Positions 24,135-30,666 of a stretch of 33,934 nucleotides of DNA are shown here, piece after piece. Location: positions 1 through 33,934 of the IMG/VR virus record IMGVR_UViG_3300046534_000742, one strand, 5' to 3'. A model generated the notes under the pieces. The model searched no databases. It worked only from the letters and a program-made list of their open reading frames with translations, and was not told the origin of the DNA. The stretch's first letter is position 1. Every line of letters starts with the position of its first letter. The position numbers and the translations under genes were made by a program. Source of the DNA: a virus.

Positions 24135-24141
24135 TTAGAAT

Positions 24142-24930
24142 ATGCATTATTTTAAATTTAATATAGCTACATGGATACAGTCTACACGGCACCTATCGCC
24201 GCAAGACGAAGGCATCTATCTACGTTTAATAAATCACTATTACGACACAGAGGGTTCATTCCCTGTCGATCTCAAGCCTGTTTTAAAGCGTCTACAATTA
24301 CTGCAATATGCTGACTCAGTTGATGAGATATTGTCAGACTTTTTTGTGTTAACTGATAAAGGTTGGCAACATAATAAATGTAACGAACTTTTAAAAGAAT
24401 TTAAGAAATCAGCCAAGAAAAACAAGGTTAATGGTGCTAAGGGCGGTAGACCCGCTAAAGCAAAGGCTCTCAGCGTAACCGAAAAAGAACCCAATGGGTT
24501 ACCAGTGGGAACCCAACCGGAACCCAAACATAACCCTAACTATGAACTAGAAACTAATAACTATAAATCATTACCTAAAGAAAAAACACTTGTCGGAAAA
24601 CCCGACGATAGCGAGTTTGAATCTCTCTGGATTTTGTACGGTAAAAAAGGAAATAGAAAAACAAGCCTTCAAAAATTTAACAAACTGAACAAAGCTAATC
24701 TGGCCTTGTTAAAAAATCATTTGCCAAAATACGTTCAGTCAACTCCTGACCTGCAATATAGAAAAGGCTTGCAGTCATATATCGAGAAAGAATGCTGGAA
24801 CGATGAAATAACAACTACCGGAAACTATTATGAAACAGCTAAAAACAATCATGCCAGACCTGAATCAAATCTCGCTAGGCTCAGTCGTCAACTCCAAGCT
24901 GACATCTCAGCAGAAGATCCCTTTAAGTGA
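24142..24930 (+). CDS. Replication initiator (DUF1376, O-like)
   Basis: 262 residues. The N-terminal DUF1376 domain (1-about 90) has MHYFKFNIATWIQSTRHLSPQDEG-type sequence and LINHYYD; a basic linker follows (KSAKKNKVNGAKGGRPAK), then a repeat-rich segment that overlaps the candidate origin and a C-terminal ESLWILYGKKGNRKTSLQKF part. It fills the place of lambda O, with a P-like gene behind it, so it should recognise the origin and recruit helicase loading. The two genes overlap by about 100 bases. Confidence 0.75.
   Translation: MHYFKFNIATWIQSTRHLSPQDEGIYLRLINHYYDTEGSFPVDLKPVLKRLQLLQYADSVDEILSDFFVLTDKGWQHNKCNELLKEFKKSAKKNKVNGAKGGRPAKAKALSVTEKEPNGLPVGTQPEPKHNPNYELETNNYKSLPKEKTLVGKPDDSEFESLWILYGKKGNRKTSLQKFNKLNKANLALLKNHLPKYVQSTPDLQYRKGLQSYIEKECWNDEITTTGNYYETAKNNHARPESNLARLSRQLQADISAEDPFK
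24487..24600 (+). other. Candidate replication origin (iterons plus AT-rich stretch)
   Basis: GAACCCAA occurs at 24487, 24509 and 24520, spaced 22 and 11 bases (whole helical turns); the first forms a dyad with TGGGTT. A strongly AT-rich stretch follows to about 24600. As in lambda, this lies within the initiator gene. Confidence 0.5.
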
Positions 24931-25288
24931 TCCGATAATAACACGGATATTTTCTGTACTGATGATTAAATACTCTCACAAATGGGCCAGTCAATTCCCT
25001 GATGAAGCATTTACGATTGAAGCCAAAAAGGTTTGGGCAATGGATTTAACTGGTTTGACTAATGATCAAATCAAGCAGGGACTAGATACAATGATTGATG
25101 AATATCCATCTTGGCCGCCAACGATAGGAGAGTTTAAAGCACTCTGCAAAGTTGGTGCTGAGTCGCGAAAACTTGACCAGCTAGCACTAGCAGATAGAAG
25201 CAACCAAGCCATCACGAAGGATGAGCGCGTAGCTATGATGGGTAAATACGCAAGTCAACTGGCGAAAGCATTAAGTGGCGGTAGTTGA
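24830..25288 (+). CDS. Replication protein, P-like helicase loader
   Basis: 152 residues from ATG 24830. The C-terminal half, KYSHKWASQFPDEAFTIEAKKVWAMDL then QIKQGLDTMIDEYPSWPPTIGEFKALCK (about 45-100), matches lambda P-type proteins (ASQFP-, WPPT-EF-ALC). Such proteins bring the host replicative helicase to the origin. The start is uncertain because of the long overlap; ATG 24962 is an alternative. Confidence 0.7.
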   Translation: MKQLKTIMPDLNQISLGSVVNSKLTSQQKIPLSDPIITRIFSVLMIKYSHKWASQFPDEAFTIEAKKVWAMDLTGLTNDQIKQGLDTMIDEYPSWPPTIGEFKALCKVGAESRKLDQLALADRSNQAITKDERVAMMGKYASQLAKALSGGS

Positions 25289-25313
25289 TTATTAATTGAT
25301 AAATCTTTATAAT
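25285..25313 (+). promoter_or_regulatory. Rightward promoter before the HNH-AP2 gene
   Basis: TTGATT, 17 bases, TATAAT, overlapping the end of the P-like gene. It would give a leader of about 140 bases. Confidence 0.65.
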
Positions 25314-25319
25314 ACAAAA

Positions 25320-25458
25320 ACGCGGCGTGATAACCGCAAAACGCAGGTATAAGTCAGTCTCTTTTAGTCAGTCGATTTGTACCGCCCCGACTAACCCCAT
25401 AGTCAACCTGCTCGGAATTATCACCAAGTCGGCTGAACTAAAGGAGATTGATTTAAAA
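25320..25458 (+). other. Structured leader of the HNH-AP2 gene
   Basis: GTGATAA (25327-25333) can pair with TTATCAC about 90 bases later, CCGACT with AGTCGG, and GACTA with TAGTC; AGTCAGTC is repeated. A GTG at 25327 opens the same reading frame, so a longer protein start cannot be fully excluded. Confidence 0.4.
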
Positions 25459-26007
25459 ATGAAAGGTCTACCAGATAAAAAATATCTAAACGAGTGTTTC
25501 AACTACGAGACAGACACGGGACACCTTTTCTGGAAGGTTCGCCCGATCCATCATTTCAATACATCTCGCGGAATGAATATAGCGAATAGTATGTATTCTT
25601 ATAAAAAAGCCGGAGCACTTAGTCCGGATGGGTATATTTATTTGAAAATTGCTGGGGTGTGTTATCTAGCGCATCGAATTATTTGGTGCATGATTAACGG
25701 TGAATTCCCACCAGATCAGGTCGACCACATCGACCATTGTCGATCAAACAACCATATCGAAAATCTACGCCTAGCGACAAACCAAGAAAACCACAGAAAC
25801 CGGTCAATCTCCTCCAATAACAAATCTGGAACTACAGGTGTTACCTGGCATAAAAGAGACAGGAGCTGGAGGGCGCAAATACAAATTGACGGTAAAAGCA
25901 CCACATTAGGCACTTTCAAAGACAAATCCGAAGCCATAAAAGTCCGTGAAGCAGCAAACATAAAATACGGCTATCACCCGAATCATGGATGCAAGGGGGA
26001 GATGTGA
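25459..26007 (+). CDS. HNH homing-type endonuclease with AP2 domain
   Basis: 182 residues from ATG 25459, which has the RBS AAGGAG. An HNH_3 core (DHIDHCRSNNHIENLRLAT, about 89-107) is followed by an AP2-like DNA-binding domain (TGVTWHKRDRSWRAQIQIDG, about 126-145, then LGTFKDKSEAI). This fusion is typical of free-standing phage homing endonucleases. It has its own promoter. It may spread by cutting phages that lack it. Confidence 0.85.
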   Translation: MKGLPDKKYLNECFNYETDTGHLFWKVRPIHHFNTSRGMNIANSMYSYKKAGALSPDGYIYLKIAGVCYLAHRIIWCMINGEFPPDQVDHIDHCRSNNHIENLRLATNQENHRNRSISSNNKSGTTGVTWHKRDRSWRAQIQIDGKSTTLGTFKDKSEAIKVREAANIKYGYHPNHGCKGEM

Positions 26008-26618
26008 AGGTACTAATAGCATGTGAGTATTCCGGCAGAGTCCGCGATGCTTTTATCAAAAAAGGGCATGACGCTATAAGCTGTGATTTATTGCCAACTG
26101 ATGTACCTGGACCGCATTATCAGGGAAATGTATTTGACATTATTAATGATGGTTTTGACTTAATGATAGCCCATCCACCTTGCACCCGGCTTACAAATAG
26201 CGGTGTTCGATGGTTAAAAGTTGCACCTAAAGGTAAATCACTGGTTGAAATGTGGAACGATTTAGATGATGCAGCAAACTTTTATAAAAAACTATCCCGG
26301 GCTGACATTCCAAAAAAAGCTATTGAAAATCCAATTATGCATAAATACGCGAAAGATCGTATTGGCGCAATAACCCGGCAAGTAGTCCAACCTTGGTGGT
26401 TTGGAGAAAAAACTTTTAAGGCTACCGGGTTTGAATTAATTGGATTGCCTGACTTAGTTTCTACTAATAAGCTAATTACACCAAAGCCCGGTACAGATGA
26501 GCATAAAGCCTGGTCATGGGTTCATCGAGCTTCACCCGGCCCTAATCGATGGAAGGTCAGAAGCACAACCGCGCAAGGGATAGCTGATGCTATGGCTGAC
26601 CAATGGGGTGAGTTATGA
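26004..26618 (+). CDS. C5-methyltransferase-like protein without a target recognition domain
   Basis: 204 residues from GTG 26004 (RBS AGGGGGAG; GTGA overlap with the upstream stop). VLIACEYSGRVRDAF is a motif I-like SAM site, HPPC with Cys60 a motif IV-like catalytic cysteine and ENP (108-110) a motif VI-like triad, as in Dcm-type enzymes. The usual target recognition domain and later motifs are absent. Related proteins are common in phages. Base specificity or loss of activity cannot be told. Confidence 0.7.
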   Translation: MKVLIACEYSGRVRDAFIKKGHDAISCDLLPTDVPGPHYQGNVFDIINDGFDLMIAHPPCTRLTNSGVRWLKVAPKGKSLVEMWNDLDDAANFYKKLSRADIPKKAIENPIMHKYAKDRIGAITRQVVQPWWFGEKTFKATGFELIGLPDLVSTNKLITPKPGTDEHKAWSWVHRASPGPNRWKVRSTTAQGIADAMADQWGEL

Positions 26619-26842
26619 AAGCCCAACACATACCCAGGTATTGCACAGTAGGCTCCTGCCGAAACGAGATATCACGTTTCGACAGGAACGGAGACGAGTT
26701 ATACGAAAGCCGGTACAAGCTCAGAACAACCTGTTGTGATGATTGCATGGGCCGGGTTAGAAAACTCAAAAGGGTAAGCTATGTGCAGTTATCTGCTATC
26801 GAAAGATTTAGTTTGGTAATACCTCAAATGAATAGGAACTAA
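26615..26842 (+). CDS. Zinc-finger-like small protein
   Basis: 75 residues, basic. CTVGSC and CCDDC supply four or five cysteines for a zinc site; LRTTCCDDCMGRVRKLKRV is followed by a helix. ATGA overlap with the methyltransferase-like gene. Possibly its partner. Confidence 0.5.
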   Translation: MKAQHIPRYCTVGSCRNEISRFDRNGDELYESRYKLRTTCCDDCMGRVRKLKRVSYVQLSAIERFSLVIPQMNRN

Positions 26843-26873
26843 ATGTTGCAATGATGGCAGTTATCTATATAAT
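26835..26873 (+). promoter_or_regulatory. Early promoter with variant operator
   Basis: TTGCAA (26846-26851), 16 bases, TATAAT (26868-26873). The palindrome GGAACTAAATGTTGC (26835-26849) covers the -35, a symmetrical variant of the GTAAC-N5-GTTAC sites. An ATCAACTAAC leader follows. Confidence 0.6.
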
Positions 26874-26905
26874 GGTTTTATCAACTAACAAAACGGAAAA
26901 GTAAA

Positions 26906-27172
26906 ATGCTTACATCAACAAAATCCTACAAGTTTAATGACACCACTTTTAATTTTCCTGTTGGAATAATGGGGATTCACTGCATCGAAAGGGTTGAAGA
27001 TTATGTTGATTCTGCTAGGGCTGAATATAGTGTTGAAGGTTTCTGTTACAAAAAACTTGAAAGAATGGAAATAGCGGCGAATAAAGATGTTCATGGTGTT
27101 ATGGCAAAGCTGGCGGCTGAACCAAAGCTAACTTTTATTTGCGATTATGATTTAAGTATTATTAACGCCTAA
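26906..27172 (+). CDS. Hypothetical early protein
   Basis: 88 residues. TSTKSYKFNDTTFNFPVG, then a helical middle and FICDYDLSIINA. Has its own regulated promoter and the shared ATCAACTAAC leader. No family recognised. Confidence 0.55.
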   Translation: MLTSTKSYKFNDTTFNFPVGIMGIHCIERVEDYVDSARAEYSVEGFCYKKLERMEIAANKDVHGVMAKLAAEPKLTFICDYDLSIINA

Positions 27173-27227
27173 TTACTAGCCCGTTAGCCGGGTTTGGTTG
27201 CATCAAATAACGAAAGAGGAATATACA

Positions 27228-27419
27228 GTGGAAATATTAGTTATTAACCAGTATGGACAAAATGAATTAAAAACGAGTGATTTTTTACCCAGGGTAGGTG
27301 ATAGGGTTGATATGTTTTATAACCCGCTGCCAACTGTAACTCAAGTTGTTTGCTGGCCTTCTGAAAGACAAATGGCGACACTTGGCGTTAAAGTTGACGC
27401 AATAATCACAGTAAGTTAG
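27228..27419 (+). CDS. Hypothetical small protein
   Basis: 63 residues from GTG 27228, preceded by AAAGAGGA; an ATG at 27198 lacks an RBS. EILVINQYGQNELKTSDFLPR then VTQVVCWPSERQMATLG suggests a small beta fold. The gap 27173-27227 has a weak GC hairpin and the shared leader. Confidence 0.55.
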   Translation: MEILVINQYGQNELKTSDFLPRVGDRVDMFYNPLPTVTQVVCWPSERQMATLGVKVDAIITVS

Positions 27420-27441
27420 CACCCCAACAGGAGAATAGAAA

Positions 27442-27774
27442 GTGAGCGCATTAAAACAGCAGGTAGGCGGCGACCATTACAAAAAGCAAGGTCTACAACC
27501 GTTTGAGGTGACATTTGCAAACTTCGGTTATTTTGGATTAAGGGCAGCAGTTTACACAAAAGTGAATAAGTACCTAAACCGCGATAAGGAAACGCACAGG
27601 GAAGATATCCAGAAGGCGATCCACTGCCTACAGATTCAGCTTGAATTTTTAGACAGGCATGAAGTGGAAGCAGACCAATTATCACCAGAAATAGATGAAA
27701 CAATAATGCACAACAGACGGAGAGTAGAACATGAGCAGAACTCAATGGAAAAAACAACAAGCGGTACAGCATAA
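27442..27774 (+). CDS. DUF3310 protein
   Basis: 110 residues from GTG 27442 (RBS AGGAGA). VGGDHYKKQGLQPFEV is the family signature, followed by LRAAVYTKVNKYLNRD and EDIQKAIHCLQ. These phage proteins sit among nucleotide and replication genes; the role is unclear. Overlaps the next gene by 44 bases. Confidence 0.82.
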   Translation: MSALKQQVGGDHYKKQGLQPFEVTFANFGYFGLRAAVYTKVNKYLNRDKETHREDIQKAIHCLQIQLEFLDRHEVEADQLSPEIDETIMHNRRRVEHEQNSMEKTTSGTA

Positions 27775-27913
27775 CCACTTACGCGATTGGCGAATGGCAA
27801 TCGATGAACATGAAGAACGAGGTTTTGCTGCCTGTAGTAGATACCGGAAAGTATCAAGGACCAGTGCAAAGAATGTCCAAAACAGTATAGCTATTTTTTC
27901 AACAGGAGAATAG
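27731..27913 (+). CDS. Small basic protein
   Basis: 60 residues, rich in Arg, Lys and His (RTQWKKQQAVQHNHLRDWRM). RBS GGAGAG. Could bind nucleic acid; no family seen. Confidence 0.45.
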   Translation: MSRTQWKKQQAVQHNHLRDWRMAIDEHEERGFAACSRYRKVSRTSAKNVQNSIAIFSTGE

Positions 27914-27915
27914 AA

Positions 27916-28284
27916 ATGGCAAAGCGAATATCAGCAAAGATTGAAGAATATCAAAAAGACGGACAGACCAAGGGTAAGTATGTTGATATCGGCGTGATCA
28001 TGCAAAACGCTAACGGTGAATATATGATGTTAAACCCATCGGTTGACCTCGCTGGAGTGCTTTTGATGCAGAATGTATTAGCGGTAAATTCCGGTAAAGA
28101 AGCAAGGGGGAATGTCATGTGCTCAATCTTTGATAATGACAACCAGTCATCGGCACCAGCGTTTATACCACCAGCAGCGGAGAGACAGCCGCAACAGCAA
28201 GCACCAGCACAAGGCGGATCTGGCACCGGTGATGATGGATTCGACGATATTCCCTTCGGCCCTGTAGATTTTAGAGCTTACTAA
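27916..28284 (+). CDS. SSB-like single-strand DNA-binding protein
   Basis: 122 residues. A small beta domain (KYVDIGVIMQNANGEYMMLNP, about 21-41, then CSIFDNDN) leads to a Gln/Pro/Gly linker (84-104) and an acidic GFDDIPF (108-114), the hallmark C-terminal tip of bacterial SSB. Here eight residues follow the tip, which is unusual. It is likely the phage SSB, calling host repair and replication proteins by its acidic tail. Confidence 0.7.
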   Translation: MAKRISAKIEEYQKDGQTKGKYVDIGVIMQNANGEYMMLNPSVDLAGVLLMQNVLAVNSGKEARGNVMCSIFDNDNQSSAPAFIPPAAERQPQQQAPAQGGSGTGDDGFDDIPFGPVDFRAY

Positions 28285-28478
28285 TGCCTATCGAATGGCC
28301 TGCACCAATCAAGTCTGGCGGGATGCATTATATAACAGCAGACGGTTACATGATTACTAAGCAGGCCGACAGGTATCAGGCATCAAGGCTAGTTAAGTGG
28401 GTCAATATTGGGCCAACAATGTCGCTAGCAGAAGCAAAACAACTTTGTGAGGATGATAAGGGAAATGAGAGAGATTAA
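28284..28478 (+). CDS. Small hypothetical protein
   Basis: 64 residues. PIEWPAPIKSGGMHYITADGY, YQASRLVKWVNIG and SLAEAKQLCE form a pattern frequent in small phage early proteins. One-base overlap with the SSB-like gene. Role unknown. Confidence 0.5.
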   Translation: MPIEWPAPIKSGGMHYITADGYMITKQADRYQASRLVKWVNIGPTMSLAEAKQLCEDDKGNERD

Positions 28479-28836
28479 ATTTAGAGCATGGCAGAAACGT
28501 TTAAAAGCAATCTATTCTGTTACTGGCTACCATGTTAATGAAGCTATTTACTATTGCGAAAGCAAAAAAGGAACACGACACACTTTTGGATTAATTGACC
28601 TTGAAATAATGCAATACACAGGACTCAAAGACAAGGCCGGCGTTGAGATTTATATAGGAGATGTATGCGAATTTGATAACAAAGATAGGTTTATTGTATG
28701 TATGGAAGACTGGCTTGAGGTTTACGCTGATTGGATTGGCGAGCCTGAATGTGAAGATCAAACACGTGACTTATATAGAATCGGTCGTTCAAAAGTAATC
28801 GGCAATATCTACGAAAACAAGGAGTTGATCAAATGA
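28465..28836 (+). CDS. YopX family protein
   Basis: 123 residues from ATG 28465. REIKFRAWQKRLKAIY start, YTGLKDKAGVEIYIGDVCEF centre and VIGNIYENKEL end are the YopX family marks. Common in phage early regions; function unknown. Overlaps both neighbours slightly. Confidence 0.85.
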   Translation: MREIKFRAWQKRLKAIYSVTGYHVNEAIYYCESKKGTRHTFGLIDLEIMQYTGLKDKAGVEIYIGDVCEFDNKDRFIVCMEDWLEVYADWIGEPECEDQTRDLYRIGRSKVIGNIYENKELIK

Positions 28837-29015
28837 ATGAAGGTATTAGCTTTTACACAATATTAATAACCGCCGTATTTATTTTGGTAGTTTCATCGCT
28901 GGCCGCACTTGCATGGTTATTCAATGACCTTGCCTGGTTATTAAATGACTATGACGATGATTTGCCAGTTTATAAGGATGATGAGTACGAAGACTACAAC
29001 GACAGGACAGGATAA
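28833..29015 (+). CDS. Small single-pass membrane protein with acidic tail
   Basis: 60 residues. A hydrophobic helix about 8-30 (FYTILITAVFILVVSSLAA), a WLFNDLAWLLND turn and a very acidic C-terminal tail. ATGA overlap with the YopX gene. May act at the inner membrane, for example in superinfection control, but this is inference. Confidence 0.55.
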   Translation: MNEGISFYTILITAVFILVVSSLAALAWLFNDLAWLLNDYDDDLPVYKDDEYEDYNDRTG

Positions 29016-29320
29016 TGAAAAAAGAATACGGCTTTTACACAGAGCAATATATCAATGGTAAATCAATCGAAACTTTAATGACTGGAGACGGGAAAGCACA
29101 ATTTACAGATTTAATTTTTGAGGATGGATCTGTTGCATTAGGCATAAGCTATGGTCAAGGCGTTGGGGTAGGTGCTAAAGAAACGCACGAACCAAATACT
29201 TTAGCGACTTCAACGGGGGTTAAATGGCAAGTAAAATTTGAAAGCCAAAAATCAATAGATGCAATGATTGAATCTTTGCTTAGAGTTAAAAACTTGCTAA
29301 AGGAGAAAGACAATGGATGA
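29015..29320 (+). CDS. Hypothetical protein
   Basis: 101 residues. KEYGFYTEQYINGKSIETLM, FEDGSVALGISYGQGVGVG and a C-terminal helix ESLLRVKNLL. Alpha/beta pattern; no family recognised. Confidence 0.5.
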   Translation: MKKEYGFYTEQYINGKSIETLMTGDGKAQFTDLIFEDGSVALGISYGQGVGVGAKETHEPNTLATSTGVKWQVKFESQKSIDAMIESLLRVKNLLKEKDNG

Positions 29321-29477
29321 TGCAATGGCACTAAGAAGACTAAACTATGATTTAGGGATAGCAAGAAACGGTCTAAAGATCGTAAGCGGCCAGGCCAATG
29401 TGGTTTATCAAGAAAACCAAGATCTTAAGCGTGAAGTTGACCGGCTTAAAACCAAGCTCGCGGAGGTAACCCAGTGA
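29313..29477 (+). CDS. Small coiled-coil protein
   Basis: 54 residues. MDDAMALRRLNYDLG then a coiled coil YQENQDLKREVDRLKTKLAE. RBS AAGGAGA. Its stop overlaps the next GTG start. Function unknown. Confidence 0.55.
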   Translation: MDDAMALRRLNYDLGIARNGLKIVSGQANVVYQENQDLKREVDRLKTKLAEVTQ

Positions 29478-29605
29478 GCAAGTACACATTGAGGTATCAG
29501 TATCAAGCCCATTGGGGAATGGTAAATGTAGTCGTCAGAAGAACCCAAATATCCGAAGCTGTATCAATAGCATGTGAATTAATGCGTTATCAGGTGACCC
29601 AGTGA
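29474..29605 (+). CDS. Small hypothetical protein
   Basis: 43 residues from GTG 29474 (RBS GGAGGT in the preceding gene). SKYTLRYQYQAHWGMVNVVV then a short helix. Both ends overlap neighbours as GTGA, and the two stops share the sequence around CCCAGTGA, suggesting duplicated junctions. Confidence 0.5.
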   Translation: MSKYTLRYQYQAHWGMVNVVVRRTQISEAVSIACELMRYQVTQ

Positions 29606-30030
29606 GTGACGTAATGCTTCACGGCATCTTAAATATGCCACCAGGGATTTGGGATAATAGCGATATACATAAGGCCCAAAGGCATGACGCATACAAACAG
29701 GCTAGTAAGCGTATTAAAGAGCTTGAGATTAGGCTTCAGATTGACACCTTAAACCCTAACAGGCGTGAACATATAGTTCAGCAAGACGCTAAGATTGCAG
29801 AACTTGAACAAAAGTTATCAAGCGTTGTTGCTGGTTTATTTAGTGAGAATGACTTAGCAATACGTGACCTAGAGCAGCAGGCGAGAGGGATTGAAGATTT
29901 AATTCTTGAAGAAACAAGTGTCGGACGGTTACACAGTGGAGATAAAAGATCTTTTATATTTTGCCAAGACGCAAAAAATCGCATTCTTAATTTGCAAAAT
30001 TACGTTAAAGCACTAAAGGATCAAGGCTAA
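29602..30030 (+). CDS. Coiled-coil hypothetical protein
   Basis: 142 residues from GTG 29602. SDVMLHGILNMPPGIW, then long coiled coil from about residue 30 to 100 (KQASKRIKELEIRLQ, QQDAKIAELEQKL) and a short C-terminal helix. No family recognised. Confidence 0.55.
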   Translation: MSDVMLHGILNMPPGIWDNSDIHKAQRHDAYKQASKRIKELEIRLQIDTLNPNRREHIVQQDAKIAELEQKLSSVVAGLFSENDLAIRDLEQQARGIEDLILEETSVGRLHSGDKRSFIFCQDAKNRILNLQNYVKALKDQG

Positions 30031-30374
30031 TGACTGATGAGTCAGAGCTACAGCGAACAATTAAACAAAATAAATGTTTGCATCAGTTCTTTGACAATCT
30101 AGCCGAAGCATTGAACGACAGCGGGTACAGTGTTCAGGAAGCTATCACACTGCCCATTAGCCACACGCCAGAGAACGTGAAGACCAACATAGGCCATAGG
30201 TTTATGATGGCTCTGTACCCGCAACTAGAACGTGAAGATGGAACTTACAGCACAGCAGATCTAAACACTAAGCAGATTAAATTTTTATACGAAAATATCA
30301 ACAATGCAATGTCGGTTAAGTTTGGCATAGGATTAGCATGGCCGGATAGGTTTAACGGCGGCAAGTGTAAATAA
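30030..30374 (+). CDS. Conserved phage nin-region-like protein
   Basis: 114 residues. TIKQNKCLHQFFDNLAEALNDSG followed by TPENVKTNIGHRFMMALYP and a TKQIKFLYENINNAM helix is a pattern seen in small phage proteins of nin-like regions. One-base overlap with the upstream gene. Role unknown. Confidence 0.55.
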   Translation: MTDESELQRTIKQNKCLHQFFDNLAEALNDSGYSVQEAITLPISHTPENVKTNIGHRFMMALYPQLEREDGTYSTADLNTKQIKFLYENINNAMSVKFGIGLAWPDRFNGGKCK

Positions 30375-30384
30375 TAAATTTAAT

Positions 30385-30423
30385 GGAACAAAGTGTTGCA
30401 ATAGTCATGGATAGGTATACACT
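30385..30423 (+). promoter_or_regulatory. Early promoter with variant operator
   Basis: TTGCAA (30396-30401), 16 bases, TACACT (30418-30423). GGAACAAAGTGTTGC (30385-30399) differs from the operator at 22282 at two mirrored positions only. Confidence 0.6.
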
Positions 30424-30455
30424 GTTTATATCAACTAACGCAACGGGAAAAGAAA

Positions 30456-30572
30456 ATGTTAACAGTAAAACAGTATGGCCGGTTCGCCCTCGCAGCAATC
30501 AATCCAGAGGCTAACGGTGGAAATGAAAAGTACATTCACATTATTGGTAATATTTATTTCCAGATCAATTAA
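30456..30572 (+). CDS. Very small protein behind a regulated promoter
   Basis: 38 residues, MLTVKQYGRFALAAINPEAN at the start and ending FQIN. It follows the shared ATCAACTAAC leader with an AACGGGAA RBS. Nothing recognised. A terminator follows within 20 bases, so this is a self-contained unit. Confidence 0.5.
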   Translation: MLTVKQYGRFALAAINPEANGGNEKYIHIIGNIYFQIN

Positions 30573-30590
30573 ACCAAACCACTCTCAACC

Positions 30591-30611
30591 AGCCCCTTAA
30601 TTGGGGCTTTT
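30591..30611 (+). terminator. Intrinsic terminator
   Basis: AGCCCC, loop TTAATT, GGGGCT and TTTT. It closes the unit driven from 30385. Confidence 0.75.
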
Positions 30612-30616
30612 GGGGT

Positions 30617-30666
30617 ATCAACTAACGAAAGAGGAATTAGATAAAATGTTTAATAATGGGCTGTGA
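30617..30666 (+). repeat. Fourth copy of the shared leader, ending in a 6-codon remnant ORF
   Basis: ATCAACTAAC (30617-30626) and an AAAGAGGA RBS lead to ATG 30646, but the frame ends after six codons, inside the 5' end of the tRNA-like RNA. Related leaders precede 26906, 27228 and 30456. The RNA gene seems to sit where a coding start used to be. Confidence 0.5.

Noticed and set aside
25327-25458. GTG start for a longer HNH-AP2 protein
   Set aside because: No RBS precedes the GTG, while ATG 25459 has AAGGAG and begins the family-like sequence.
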